From Rhodocyclaceae bacterium (GTDB taxonomy: Bacteria; Pseudomonadota; Gammaproteobacteria; Burkholderiales; Rhodocyclaceae): 64,000 nt of DNA. The stretch lies in contig JADFDU010000044.1 in NCBI GenBank assembly GCA_018262775.1, forward strand, positions 81,846-145,845, written 5' to 3'. Positions 25,563 through 36,747 of this stretch are shown one piece after another. A model generated the notes under the pieces. It was not told where the DNA came from, made no database searches, and worked only from the letters and a program-made list of their open reading frames with translations. How positions within the stretch are numbered: position 1 is the first letter of the stretch; each line of letters begins with the position of its first letter. The position numbers were made by a program, and so were the translations under genes.

Positions 25563-26405
25563 TTACTTGAAGCGCACGGATACGCCCGGGTTGCCCGGCA
25601 GGCCTTCGTAATTGACCGTGACGCGCATGCCGGCTTTCGGGAAGTGCGGCGGCGTGAAGGAGCCTAGGCTGAGGATGTCGCCGGCGCGTAGCTTGCCGCC
25701 GGATTTCGCCATATCCTCCGCCAGCCAGACGACGGCGTTGAGCGGATGGCCGAGGATCGCCGCGCCGGGCACCTTGGCCAGTTCCTTGCCGTCCTGGTCG
25801 CGCATGACGACCATCATCTTGCCCAGCGCATCGACCAATTCGGGCGAGGGCGCGATCGGTTTGCCCAGCACGCCCAGGCGCGCGCCAACGTTGAAGGAGG
25901 TAATCACCGCGGCGGTGAGCGGTTGTTCCTTCGTCGTCACCAGGTCGGGCAGTTCGATGAAGGGGCGCACGCTGGCGAGGTGCTTGATCACATCGGCCGG
26001 CGTCTTCGCCTGGTTGATGCCTTCATCCTTGACCACCACCACCAGGTCAGCCTCGAAGAAGGGAATGGCGCCGAACTTCAACGGCACTTCCGCGCCGTCA
26101 TCGAGCAGCATCTTCTCCAGCAGCACGCCGCGCACCGGGGAATTGGTGCCGAAGCGCTTCTGCACCGCCGGGTTGGTCAGGCCGGCCTTGTAGCCGACCA
26201 CCTTGCCCTGGCTGGCGGACAGTTCGGCGACGAGTCCGTCACGAATGCGCGCCGCCTCCTCCATGGTCATGTCCTTGGACAGACCCGAGGTCGGCTTCAT
26301 GGCCTGGAAGTTGGCTGCCAGTTGCTGGCTCTGCGGCGGTACCGAGGCGCAGGCGCCCAGGATGAGGACGGCGGCGAATGCTGCAATGACGTTTCGGTGT
26401 TTCAT
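25563..26405 (-). CDS. Exported 2-keto-4-pentenoate hydratase-like lipoprotein
   Basis: A 280-residue protein with a lipoprotein signal: basic start, hydrophobic core and lipobox LGAC at about residue 19. The mature part belongs to the MhpD/fumarylacetoacetase-like hydratase family: VVGYKAGLTNPAVQKRFG, the metal-binding-type stretch IPFFEADLVVVV, and ILGHPLNAVVWLAEDM. Members are normally cytoplasmic enzymes of aromatic meta-cleavage pathways, so a lipid-anchored version is unusual. It lies upstream of the TAXI-TRAP genes on the same strand, suggesting it handles or binds a 2-oxoacid-type compound near the transporter; this link is inference. The start has AAGGAGGAG upstream. Confidence 0.8.
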   Translation of the reverse strand: MKHRNVIAAFAAVLILGACASVPPQSQQLAANFQAMKPTSGLSKDMTMEEAARIRDGLVAELSASQGKVVGYKAGLTNPAVQKRFGTNSPVRGVLLEKMLLDDGAEVPLKFGAIPFFEADLVVVVKDEGINQAKTPADVIKHLASVRPFIELPDLVTTKEQPLTAAVITSFNVGARLGVLGKPIAPSPELVDALGKMMVVMRDQDGKELAKVPGAAILGHPLNAVVWLAEDMAKSGGKLRAGDILSLGSFTPPHFPKAGMRVTVNYEGLPGNPGVSVRFK

Positions 26406-26436
26406 GGCTTCTCCTCCTTGTTGTTGTTGAACTGCT

Positions 26437-26461
26437 CGCCGTATCCCGGCGACTGACTTTT
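26437..26461 (-). repeat. Dispersed 25-bp motif, copy D (begins at the proA stop codon)
   Basis: Perfect except A for G at position 1. Its first bases are the AA of the proA TAA stop, and it runs into the gap before the hydratase-like gene. Confidence 0.85.
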
Positions 26462-27737
26462 ACTGGCGCACCTCCCCGTTGCCGAGCACCACCCACTTCT
26501 GGCTGGTCAGCCCCTCCAGGCCGACCGGGCCGCGGGCGTGGATCTTGTCGGTGGAAATGCCGATCTCCGCGCCGAGGCCGTACTCGAAGCCGTCGGCGAA
26601 GCGCGTCGATGCATTCACCATCACCGAGGCCGAATCCACCTCGCGCAGGAAGCGCATGACGCGGGTGTAGTCCTCGCTGACGATGGCGTCGGTGTGCTGC
26701 GAACTGTATTTGTTGATGTGGGCGATGGCCGCGTCCACGCCGGCCACCACTTTCACGGCGATGATGGCGGCGAGATACTCCTCGTACCAGTCCTGTTCCG
26801 TCGCCTCCTTGAGCATCGCAGCATTGATGCCGGCCTGGCGTAGCAGTGCCAGCGATTCCCCGCAGCAACGCAACTCCACACCCTTGGCGGCCAGCATGGC
26901 ACCGAGTTTCGGCAACAGCGTAGCGGCGATGCCGCGCGCCACCAGCAATGACTCGGCAGTGTTACAGGTGCCCAATCTTTGCGTCTTGGCATTGTCGACG
27001 ATGGCAAGCGCCTTGGCTTCGTCGGCACCGTCGTCGACATACACATGGCAGTTGCCGTCGAGGTGCTTGATGACGGGAATGCGCGCCTCGTTCGAGATGC
27101 GCTCGATCAGTCCCTTGCCGCCGCGCGGCACGATGACATCGACGAATTCGCGCATCGTCACCAGCTCGCCGACGGCGGCGCGGTCGGTGGTGTCCACTAC
27201 CTGCACCGCTGCGGCTGGCAGGCCGGCGGCGCGCAATCCTTCGTGCACCAAAGCGGCGAGGGCGCGGTTGCAGCGGATGGCCTCCGAGCCGCCGCGCAGG
27301 ATGGCGGCGTTGCCCGACTTGAGACACAGCCCGGCGGCGTCGACGGTGACGTTGGGACGCGCCTCGTAGATGATGCCGATCACCCCGAGCGGCACGCGCA
27401 TGCGGCCGACCTGGATGCCCGTGGGGCGGAACTTGAGATCGGTGATTTCGCCGATGGGATCGGCCAGGGCGGCGATCTGCTCCAGCCCCTCGGCCATCGC
27501 CGCCACCGACTTGTCGGAGAGCGCCAGGCGGTCGAGCATGGCCTCGTCGAGACCGGCGGCTCTTGCAGCTTCCATGTCCTCGCGATTGGCGCAGAGGAGG
27601 GCGGCTGTTTCCCGGCGTATCGCGGCCGCCATGGCCAGCAGGGCATGATTCCTTGCGTTGGTCGATGCGCGCGCCATCGCACGCGATGCTTCACGCGCCT
27701 GGCGGCCGAGGGCCTGCATGTAGTCCTTGATGTTCAT
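26460..27737 (-). CDS. proA: Glutamate-5-semialdehyde dehydrogenase (gamma-glutamyl phosphate reductase)
   Basis: A 425-residue ALDH-fold enzyme that reduces gamma-glutamyl phosphate to glutamate semialdehyde in proline synthesis. The catalytic cysteine is in [14 protein letters not shown], and family stretches [24 protein letters not shown] and [14 protein letters not shown] are present. Length equals the family norm (E. coli 417). It is the last gene of leuS-lptE-holA-proA; a REP-like element separates it from holA. Confidence 0.97.
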   Translation of the reverse strand: MNIKDYMQALGRQAREASRAMARASTNARNHALLAMAAAIRRETAALLCANREDMEAARAAGLDEAMLDRLALSDKSVAAMAEGLEQIAALADPIGEITDLKFRPTGIQVGRMRVPLGVIGIIYEARPNVTVDAAGLCLKSGNAAILRGGSEAIRCNRALAALVHEGLRAAGLPAAAVQVVDTTDRAAVGELVTMREFVDVIVPRGGKGLIERISNEARIPVIKHLDGNCHVYVDDGADEAKALAIVDNAKTQRLGTCNTAESLLVARGIAATLLPKLGAMLAAKGVELRCCGESLALLRQAGINAAMLKEATEQDWYEEYLAAIIAVKVVAGVDAAIAHINKYSSQHTDAIVSEDYTRVMRFLREVDSASVMVNASTRFADGFEYGLGAEIGISTDKIHARGPVGLEGLTSQKWVVLGNGEVRQ

Positions 27738-27747
27738 ATGTCCTATT

Positions 27748-27804
27748 GTAGGTCGGGCTTCAGCCCGACTTCTGCGCTTGCTGTCGGCCTGAAGGCCGAC
27801 CTAC
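27748..27804. repeat. REP-like paired palindromes at the holA/proA junction
   Basis: Two imperfect copies of GTAGGTCGG-type palindromes face each other: one at 27748-27769 with the stem GTCGGGCT/AGCCCGAC, and one at 27783-27804 with GTCGGCCT/AGGCCGAC. Such pairs resemble dispersed REP/BIME elements. The second copy and the spacer are read as the last codons of holA. Confidence 0.8.
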
Positions 27805-28803
27805 AGTCAGCCGCAGGGCGAGTTGGAGAAATTCATCCCACACGTCGCCCTGCACCAGGCCCTTGATCATCCTGTCGATACGCGCCGCAGCAAGCAGTGC
27901 TGCGCGCAACTGCGGCGGGCGCAGCCGCGGCAGGGCGCGCTGCAGGGCGGCGGCGCGGCGGTCGTCGAACACGCGTTCGGCGCGCAGGGCCGCGGCGAGC
28001 GGGCGGCCTTCGTCCTGGGCGGCCCGCAGCACTGTCAGTGTGCGGATCTCGCTGGCGAAGGCCCACAGCAACAGCGGCGGCGCCACGTCCTCGCCGCGCA
28101 ATCCTTCCAGCAAGCGGGCGCAACGGCCGACGTCGCCGTCGAGCAGCGCCGCGCGCAGTTTGTCGACATCATAGCGCGCCACATTCAGCACTGCATCCCC
28201 GACCTGCGCCAGGGTCAGGGTGCCCGGCGGGTGCAGCAGGCCCAGCTTCTGGATTTCCTGGTGGGCGGCGAGCAGATTGCCTTCGACGTGGGCGGCGATG
28301 AACTCCAGGGCGGCGCGCTCCGCCTGCTGCTGCTGACGTGCCAGGCGCAGGGCAATCCAGTCAGGCAGTTCGGCGAGGGCAGGGGCGTTCAGCTCGATGG
28401 CCACGCCCGCCTGGGAGAGGGCGGCGAACCAGGCGGCCTTGCGTGCCGACCAGTCGAGCTGGGGCAGGGTAACCAATGTCAGCACGCCGTCGGCGAGGCG
28501 CTCGCAATAGCGCTGCAGGGCTTCGCCGCCGTCGCGGCCCGGCTTGCCGTTGGGGATGCGCAGGTCGACCAGCTTGTTGTCGCCGAACAGGGACATGTTG
28601 CCGGCGGCGAGCATCAGCGCATCCCATTTGAAGCCGGGACCGGTAACCACGACTTCGCGCTCGGCGTAGCCATTTTTCCGGGCGGCGGCACGGATCGCAT
28701 CGCCCGCCTCGATCACCAGCAGAGGTTCGTTGCCATGCAGGACGTAGAGAGGCGCGAGTGTCTTGGCGAGATGCGAGGCGAGCTGGTCCGCGCGCAGTTG
28801 CAT
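27760..28803 (-). CDS. holA: DNA polymerase III subunit delta
   Basis: A 347-residue delta subunit, the wrench of the clamp loader that opens the beta clamp. Family stretches include [20 protein letters not shown] near the start and [19 protein letters not shown] sequence (here [16 protein letters not shown]). The start at 28803 is six bases after the lptE stop. The natural end of the protein is probably near QLALRLT; the last 14 or so residues ([14 protein letters not shown]) are encoded by the REP-like element. Confidence 0.94.
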   Translation of the reverse strand: MQLRADQLASHLAKTLAPLYVLHGNEPLLVIEAGDAIRAAARKNGYAEREVVVTGPGFKWDALMLAAGNMSLFGDNKLVDLRIPNGKPGRDGGEALQRYCERLADGVLTLVTLPQLDWSARKAAWFAALSQAGVAIELNAPALAELPDWIALRLARQQQQAERAALEFIAAHVEGNLLAAHQEIQKLGLLHPPGTLTLAQVGDAVLNVARYDVDKLRAALLDGDVGRCARLLEGLRGEDVAPPLLLWAFASEIRTLTVLRAAQDEGRPLAAALRAERVFDDRRAAALQRALPRLRPPQLRAALLAAARIDRMIKGLVQGDVWDEFLQLALRLTVGRPSGRQQAQKSG

Positions 28804-28808
28804 GGAGG

Positions 28809-29315
28809 CTACTCCACCTCAGCCTTCGGTTCGATCTTCGCCGCGGCAAGGCGGCGCAGCAACTGCTGCGCCATGTCGTTCTGCATGTCGCGGTAGAGCA
28901 GACCCTCCTCCTGCTCCTTGGCCAGCACGCGCTCGTCGGCAAAGCTGATGTCGCGCACGAGGACGATTTCCGTGGGCGGGATGAATTCGCGCCCCTTCAG
29001 GTCGTGCACGCGGAAGGCCAGGCGGTAACGCAACTGGTATTCACGCACGCGACTGGTGGCGGAGAGGCTGAGGATATCCTTTTCCCGCGCTTCGCCGATG
29101 AGGGTGAACACGGCCTGAGCTTCCTGGGGTGTTGCTGCCAGGCGGGTGCTGTCGAGGGCGCGGATTTGGCGCCTCAGTAGCGCCCCCAGCTCCCAGTTGT
29201 CGGCGATATACAGACTGGAGAAGGGCAGCGGCTGCGCGCCGCGCAACTGGAAGCCGCAGGCAGTGAGCAGGGCGGCGAGCAGGATGGCCATCGGGACTGA
29301 AATCAACTTGCGCAT
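28809..29315 (-). CDS. lptE: LPS-assembly lipoprotein LptE
   Basis: A 168-residue outer-membrane lipoprotein with signal peptide and lipobox LTAC (Cys about residue 20), followed by GFQLRGAQPLPFSSLYI, typical of LptE. It plugs the LptD barrel that inserts lipopolysaccharide in the outer leaflet. It is between leuS (12-base gap) and holA, the standard order in Proteobacteria. Confidence 0.94.
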   Translation of the reverse strand: MRKLISVPMAILLAALLTACGFQLRGAQPLPFSSLYIADNWELGALLRRQIRALDSTRLAATPQEAQAVFTLIGEAREKDILSLSATSRVREYQLRYRLAFRVHDLKGREFIPPTEIVLVRDISFADERVLAKEQEEGLLYRDMQNDMAQQLLRRLAAAKIEPKAEVE

Positions 29316-29327
29316 AGACCGCTCCGC

Positions 29328-31991
<2,664 letters not shown>

Positions 31992-32023
31992 TCACCGCCG
32001 CGCCACGCATGAAGGAGAAAACA

Positions 32024-32881
32024 ATGAAAATGACGCTTGCCTGTGCCCTGTTCGCGCTCGCCACGCAAGCAATGGGCGCACCCCAGGCCGTTGTCGACGC
32101 CGTGCAATCGCCCGCCTGGCGCGATCGCGATGGCAAGGCCATGCCGCTGGCGCCAGGGATGGAATTGCAGAGTCGGGACCGCATCCGCACCGGCGAAGGG
32201 TCGCGGGTTTACCTGAGGCTCGTCGACGGCAGTACGGTCAAGCTGGGCGAAAACGGCATTCTGCTGGCGGAACGTCTTGGACCCAGCGAAAAGCAGTTTT
32301 TCTCGGCTGCACTCGACGTCGCCAAAGGCGCATTTCGCTTCACGACCGACAAGCTCAGAAAGCTTTCGCGGCGCGATGTCACCATCCGCGTGGCGACGGT
32401 GACGGCCGGCATTCGCGGTACCGACATCTGGGGCAAGACCGAGCCGGAGCGGGACTTCGTCTGCCTGCTCGAAGGCAAGATCACCGTCAGCCACCAGGAC
32501 GGCGATACGCGCGAAATGAGCGAGCCGCTCACCTTCTACGTGGCGCCACGCAACCAGCCGCCGCGAGGTATTGAGACGGCCGATCCGGAAACCGTGAAGA
32601 AATGGGCGGCTGAAACGGAAATCCCGGCAGGTGCGGGGGTCTTGCGTCGAGGCGGGAAATGGAAATTGTTGCTGGCCGATAGCGAAGACCAGCCGTCGGC
32701 GCTTGAAGTTTACGATCGGGCGGCCGTCGCGGGCTATGCCGCCTCGATCAGGCCCCGTATCGTCGGCGAGGCCATTCGTTACGAAATTCTGCTGCGTAAC
32801 CTGCCCGGTAAAACCGAGGCTGAAGCTTTGGCGGCCAGGGTGAAGGCCCAGTTCGGCCTGGAGGCCAGGCCGACGCGTTAG
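32024..32881 (+). CDS. FecR domain-containing periplasmic protein
   Basis: A 285-residue protein with a signal peptide (MTLACALFALATQAMGA), a FecR domain (about 25-165; GMELQSRDRIRTGEGSRVYLRL-type sequence and VATVTAGIRGTDIWGK), and a C-terminal segment (about 235-285) reading YEILLRNLPGKTEAEALAAR-like, which resembles a SPOR domain. FecR domains occur in sigma-factor regulators and in free periplasmic proteins; no sigma factor gene is adjacent, so this is probably the latter kind. ATG 32024 is chosen because AAGGAG lies seven bases before it; ATG 32009 lacks a site. Confidence 0.8.
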   Translation: MKMTLACALFALATQAMGAPQAVVDAVQSPAWRDRDGKAMPLAPGMELQSRDRIRTGEGSRVYLRLVDGSTVKLGENGILLAERLGPSEKQFFSAALDVAKGAFRFTTDKLRKLSRRDVTIRVATVTAGIRGTDIWGKTEPERDFVCLLEGKITVSHQDGDTREMSEPLTFYVAPRNQPPRGIETADPETVKKWAAETEIPAGAGVLRRGGKWKLLLADSEDQPSALEVYDRAAVAGYAASIRPRIVGEAIRYEILLRNLPGKTEAEALAARVKAQFGLEARPTR

Positions 32882-32884
32882 AGG

Positions 32885-33199
32885 CTACAGCGCCTTCGGC
32901 GAAAGCAACCGGACCCAAGCCACCGACCAGCTTTCCGCCAGCAACAACGGCAGGTGGGCCATGCGCGACTGCAGGCGTACCCAGCCGCTGAGTTCCGGCT
33001 TGGGCAGGCAGTTCGCCTGGATTTCGCGGCCGATCAACTGGCGTAGCCGGGCTGCTGCTGCCTCCCAGTACTCTGAAGTGCCGACCCATCCGGTCGTTTC
33101 GGTAGCATGACAAAGCGCTTCGCGCCAGAGTTCTTCGGCGCGGGCTTCAGAAATGCCGGCCTTGTGGGCGATCCAGGGCAGGATCATCGGTCCATTCAT
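32885..33199 (-). CDS. Small protein of unknown function, probably FNR-type regulated
   Basis: A 104-residue protein that I do not recognise. It has no signal peptide, begins MNGPMILPWIAHKAGISEARAEEL, contains several Trp and a helix-rich middle (YWEAAAARLRQLIG) and ends LLSPKAL. The start is fixed by AAAGGAG six bases upstream of ATG 33199. Its stop lies three bases from the FecR gene stop on the other strand. A class II FNR-like promoter about 100 bases upstream (33305-33347) suggests expression at low oxygen. Confidence 0.7.
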   Translation of the reverse strand: MNGPMILPWIAHKAGISEARAEELWREALCHATETTGWVGTSEYWEAAAARLRQLIGREIQANCLPKPELSGWVRLQSRMAHLPLLLAESWSVAWVRLLSPKAL

Positions 33200-33304
33200 G
33201 CTGTTCTCCTTTTCAACCATTCAGGGGCGGAGCGCACTGCTTGCAGGTGGCTTTATGCGCAGCTCGCAAGTTCATGATGCAATGCACAAATAAATTAATT
33301 GCAT

Positions 33305-33347
33305 ATTTTACACCTGATTAGATAGGAAACTTGTTGACTTGGTTCAA
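33305..33347 (-). promoter_or_regulatory. FNR/Anr-type box with a class II promoter
   Basis: TTGAC-TTGG-TTCAA (33334-33347) matches the FNR consensus TTGAT-N4-ATCAA at 8 of 10 positions and is palindromic. On the minus strand a TAAAAT -10 box lies at 33305-33310, 23 bases away, which places the box centre near -42 from the expected start. The remainder of the 260-base gap is AT-rich and has no gene. Confidence 0.55.
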
Positions 33348-33419
33348 TAGAATATTGCGGTGCAATACGATTGGAGGTGGGTGCCTAAAAACATGAAGCG
33401 GGCACTCACATGCACTGTT

Positions 33420-33454
33420 GCCTCCGGTTTGACTCACCATCCAGTGCCGGAGGC
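33420..33454 (-). terminator. Hairpin after the first histidine kinase gene
   Basis: GCCTCCGG and CCGGAGGC form a perfect 8-bp stem with a 19-base loop just past the kinase stop. No T-run follows, so the call is weak. Confidence 0.35.
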
Positions 33455-33459
33455 GGGCC

Positions 33460-36400
33460 CTACAGTGTGAATCTCAGCGTCGTACCCTGGCCGAGCGCCG
33501 ACTCGATCCACACCCGTCCGCCGTGGCGGCGGACGATGCGGGCGACGGTGGCCAAGCCGATGCCGGTGCCCTCGAACTCCTCCGGCTTGTGCAGGCGCTG
33601 GAAGGGGGTGAACAGGCGGTCGGCGTACTTCATGTCGAAGCCGACGCCGTTGTCGCGGATAAAGAAGACTCGCTCGCCTTCGTGCGTTTCGCAGCCGAAT
33701 TCGATGTTTGGCGCGGCCTCCTTGGCGGAGTATTTCCAGGCGTTCTCCAGCAGGTTCTGCATCATCACGCGCAGCAGTTGCGGGTCGCCGAAGGCGGAGC
33801 AGCCTTCTTTGATCGATACCTCGACGCTGTGGGCGGGCGCGCCCTGCTTCAGTTCGTCGAGGACCTCGTGCGCCAACTGGCTCAGATCGGCCTGGCTGCG
33901 CCGCATGCTGTGGCGTGTGATGCGCGACAGCTCCAGGATGTCATCGATGAGGGCGCCCATGCGCTGGGCGGCGGCACGCACCCGCTCCAGATAGCCTTTG
34001 CCCTGTGTATCGAGCTGCTCGCCGTATTCCTCGGCGAGCAGGTGAGAGAACCCGTCGATGCCGCGCAAGGGCGCACGCAGATCATGCGAGATGGAGTAGG
34101 CGAAGGACTCCAGCTCCTGGTTGGCCGACTGCAACTCGGCCGTGCGCTCGCGCACGCGATCTTCAAGTGAAGCATTGAGGTGCTGGATCTCCTCGTTGAT
34201 CAGCACCTGCGCCGTAATGTCCTGGGCGGTGCCCAGCGCACGGATCGGTTTCCCCGCGGTGTCGAGAAACACTTCCCAATGCGCATGGATATGCTTGACG
34301 CGGCCGTCCGGCGTGAGTATGCGGTGGTCGATCTCGTAGCTTCCCGCGGCCTTGCCGGAATCGCGGAAGACTGTGCGGATGCGATCGAGATCATCCGGGT
34401 GCATCATGGGCAGCATATCCGCGAAGGTGCCGCCGAATGTGTCCGGCTCGCACTCGAAGATATTGTAGAGTTCAGTGGACCAGGTCATGCGCAGACTGGG
34501 GAGGTCCAGGTCCCAACTGCCGACATGACCGATGCGCTGCGCCTCGTTTAGTCGTGCCTCGTTTTCGCGCAGCGCACTTTCCGCCCGGTGCAGTTCCGTG
34601 ATGTCGTGCACGAGCCCGAGTACGCATTGCTCGCCGTCCAGGCTGTACTGCTCGGCCGAGATCAGCACCGAATGCAGCTCACCGGACTTGGCACTGAGGG
34701 TGGCCTCGTAGGATCGCACCCTGCCGGACTTGCGCAGTTCAGCCGTCCACTTGCTTCGTTCTGCTTCGCTGGGCCATACGCCCACCTCGACCGAAGTGCG
34801 GCCGATCATTTCCTTGCGCGACCAGCCGAACTGCTCGGTAAAGGCTTCGTTCACATCCAGGTAGTGGCCGTCACGCAGGCGGCTGATGGAAATGGGCACG
34901 GGGCTGGCATGGAAGACCTTGGCGAACTGCTCCTCGGCGCGTTTGCGCTGCGTGATGTCCAACGCCATGCCGAGCATGCGCTGCGGGCTGCCGTCCGCGC
35001 CGTACTGCCCATGGCCGCGGGCGACGATCCAGTGCACGCCCCCATCAGGGCGGACGATGCGGTACTCGCAGTCGAAGTCGCCGTGGTGATCGAGTGCGTG
35101 CATGAAGGCCTGCTGCACGCGGGCGCGGTCCCCGGGAAAGATGGCCTCGATGAAGCGGTCGAGCGTAAGCTCCGTGCTGGTGTCCGTCAGTCCGAAGATA
35201 ATTCGGAGTTGCTCATTCCATTCCAGCCGGTTGCTGGCTATGGCCCACTCCCAGATGCCGACGCCGCCACCGGCCGTGGCGATGCGCAGGCGTTCTTCGC
35301 TTTCGGCCCGAGACTGCTCGGCCTGTTTGCGCTCGGTGATGTCCGCAGCGAGAATCAAGGCGCAGGATTCGCCGTCAAGGTCGATTTGTTCCGCCGACAA
35401 TAAAACATCGCAGACATCTCCGCCCTTGGCGCGGAAGCGAATCTCCTGGTTGCTGATGCGGCCCGCCTGTTTCAGCGTGGCCACCCAGTTCGCCCGCTCT
35501 TCCGGCGCCAGCCACTTGCCGACTTCCAGCGAGGTGCGCCCGATCACTTCCTCGCGGCGCCAGCCGAAGAGGCGCACGAACGCGTCATTGACGTCCAGGT
35601 AACGGCCATCCGCGAGCCGGGTGATGGCGATGGCGAGCGGGCTGGAGCGAAAGGCGCGCGCAAACTTTTCCTCAGAACGGTGTAACTCCTCCTCGATCGC
35701 GACCTGCCGCGTGACATCCTTGAACACGGCGAAGAAGCCGCGCGTCTCTCCATCCAGGCCCGGTTCCGGCACCATGTCGATGTCGAGCACGTTGCTTTCG
35801 TTGCCTGCAGAACGGCGGGTGGCACGGTAGGAAAGCTGCCCACCGGCAAGGACACGATCCAGCAATGGCCCCACATGCTTGACGTAAACCTCGTCGCCGA
35901 TGATCTCGCGCACCGTCAGGCCGGAGAGGCCTTCCTGGGCGCGGCCGTAGAAGTCGGCGAAGCTGGGGTTGGCGTAGAGGCAGCGCTTCTCGCTGTCGCC
36001 GTGAAAGAGCATCACCGGCACGTTCTCGGCGATCAGCCGCAGCTGGTTCTTTTCTGCATCGAGTTCCGCGACCCGTTTGGCCAGGGCTTCGCCCATGCGG
36101 TTGAGCCGATCGAGCTGCGACTGGAAGGCGCGCCGGACGATGATGGCAAGAATCGTCGCGATGCTCAGCAACATGACCAGGGCGAACCAGATTACGTAGG
36201 GGCGAGGCGTCGCCGGTGGCGCGATCACCCCCCTCACTTCGGCCAGGGTCAGGCCGAAGGTGCCGGCCATGGCGAGCAGGGCGATGGCCACGGCATGGCG
36301 TGGCCCGGACAGCCAGGCCGTGAGGCCGATCAGCACTGGGAGGCTGAAGATGGCCGCGGTGCGCATGCCGTTGAGAAAGCCAACATACAGTATGGCGGCG

Positions 36401-36654
36401 AAGAGGCCGTAGCTGAACAGCAGGCCGGCGGCCTGCACGCCGATTCGGCCCCGCAGTCCAAGCACGCTGGCACTGACGAGCAGGAACAGCAGGGGCGCGA
36501 CGGTTCGGATCGCCATGCCCGGGGCAAGCCAGGGCATGGCGGCGAGGTAAACCAGGCTGGCGCCGGCGACGATCACGCAGGCGAGCCTGACGAAGCGCTG
36601 CCGGCCCGCCTCGCTGTCCGCTTCCGCCCTGGCCACGGTGTTACCGACGTTCAT
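33460..36654 (-). CDS. Membrane histidine kinase with five PAS domains
   Basis: A 1064-residue sensor kinase. About six transmembrane segments occupy residues 20-190, followed by five PAS/PAC units (for example AENVPVMLFHGDSEKRCLYANPSF, FRSSPLAIAITRLADGRYLDVND, GVGIWEWAIASNRLEWNEQL, FHASPVPISISRLRDGHYLDVNE, GHVGSWDLDLPSLRMTW), a coiled linker, a HisKA domain with the phospho-acceptor in SISHDLRAPLRGIDGFSHLL and a HATPase domain with NLLENAWKYS and GTGIGLATVARIV. The start at 36654 has GGAAGG seven bases before it. It is the last of three tandem paralogues; no response regulator gene is adjacent. The last 180 bases or so are nearly identical to the middle kinase gene. Confidence 0.92.
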   Translation of the reverse strand: MNVGNTVARAEADSEAGRQRFVRLACVIVAGASLVYLAAMPWLAPGMAIRTVAPLLFLLVSASVLGLRGRIGVQAAGLLFSYGLFAAILYVGFLNGMRTAAIFSLPVLIGLTAWLSGPRHAVAIALLAMAGTFGLTLAEVRGVIAPPATPRPYVIWFALVMLLSIATILAIIVRRAFQSQLDRLNRMGEALAKRVAELDAEKNQLRLIAENVPVMLFHGDSEKRCLYANPSFADFYGRAQEGLSGLTVREIIGDEVYVKHVGPLLDRVLAGGQLSYRATRRSAGNESNVLDIDMVPEPGLDGETRGFFAVFKDVTRQVAIEEELHRSEEKFARAFRSSPLAIAITRLADGRYLDVNDAFVRLFGWRREEVIGRTSLEVGKWLAPEERANWVATLKQAGRISNQEIRFRAKGGDVCDVLLSAEQIDLDGESCALILAADITERKQAEQSRAESEERLRIATAGGGVGIWEWAIASNRLEWNEQLRIIFGLTDTSTELTLDRFIEAIFPGDRARVQQAFMHALDHHGDFDCEYRIVRPDGGVHWIVARGHGQYGADGSPQRMLGMALDITQRKRAEEQFAKVFHASPVPISISRLRDGHYLDVNEAFTEQFGWSRKEMIGRTSVEVGVWPSEAERSKWTAELRKSGRVRSYEATLSAKSGELHSVLISAEQYSLDGEQCVLGLVHDITELHRAESALRENEARLNEAQRIGHVGSWDLDLPSLRMTWSTELYNIFECEPDTFGGTFADMLPMMHPDDLDRIRTVFRDSGKAAGSYEIDHRILTPDGRVKHIHAHWEVFLDTAGKPIRALGTAQDITAQVLINEEIQHLNASLEDRVRERTAELQSANQELESFAYSISHDLRAPLRGIDGFSHLLAEEYGEQLDTQGKGYLERVRAAAQRMGALIDDILELSRITRHSMRRSQADLSQLAHEVLDELKQGAPAHSVEVSIKEGCSAFGDPQLLRVMMQNLLENAWKYSAKEAAPNIEFGCETHEGERVFFIRDNGVGFDMKYADRLFTPFQRLHKPEEFEGTGIGLATVARIVRRHGGRVWIESALGQGTTLRFTL

Positions 36655-36747
36655 CTCAGGCCTTCCTTGGTCCTGAAGCAAGCATTCCGTTCATGCGCCT
36701 CACCGATGAGGATGGCATGAGGCACGATAGCAGAATGAGTCATCGTT

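Noticed and set aside
32488..32510. GTCAG followed by ACGGCG in the FecR gene
   Set aside because: The spacing is two bases shorter than in all ten motif copies, so it is chance.
33392..33469. 25-codon open frame on the plus strand beside the first kinase gene
   Set aside because: No ribosome site, and it overlaps the kinase terminator hairpin and gene end.
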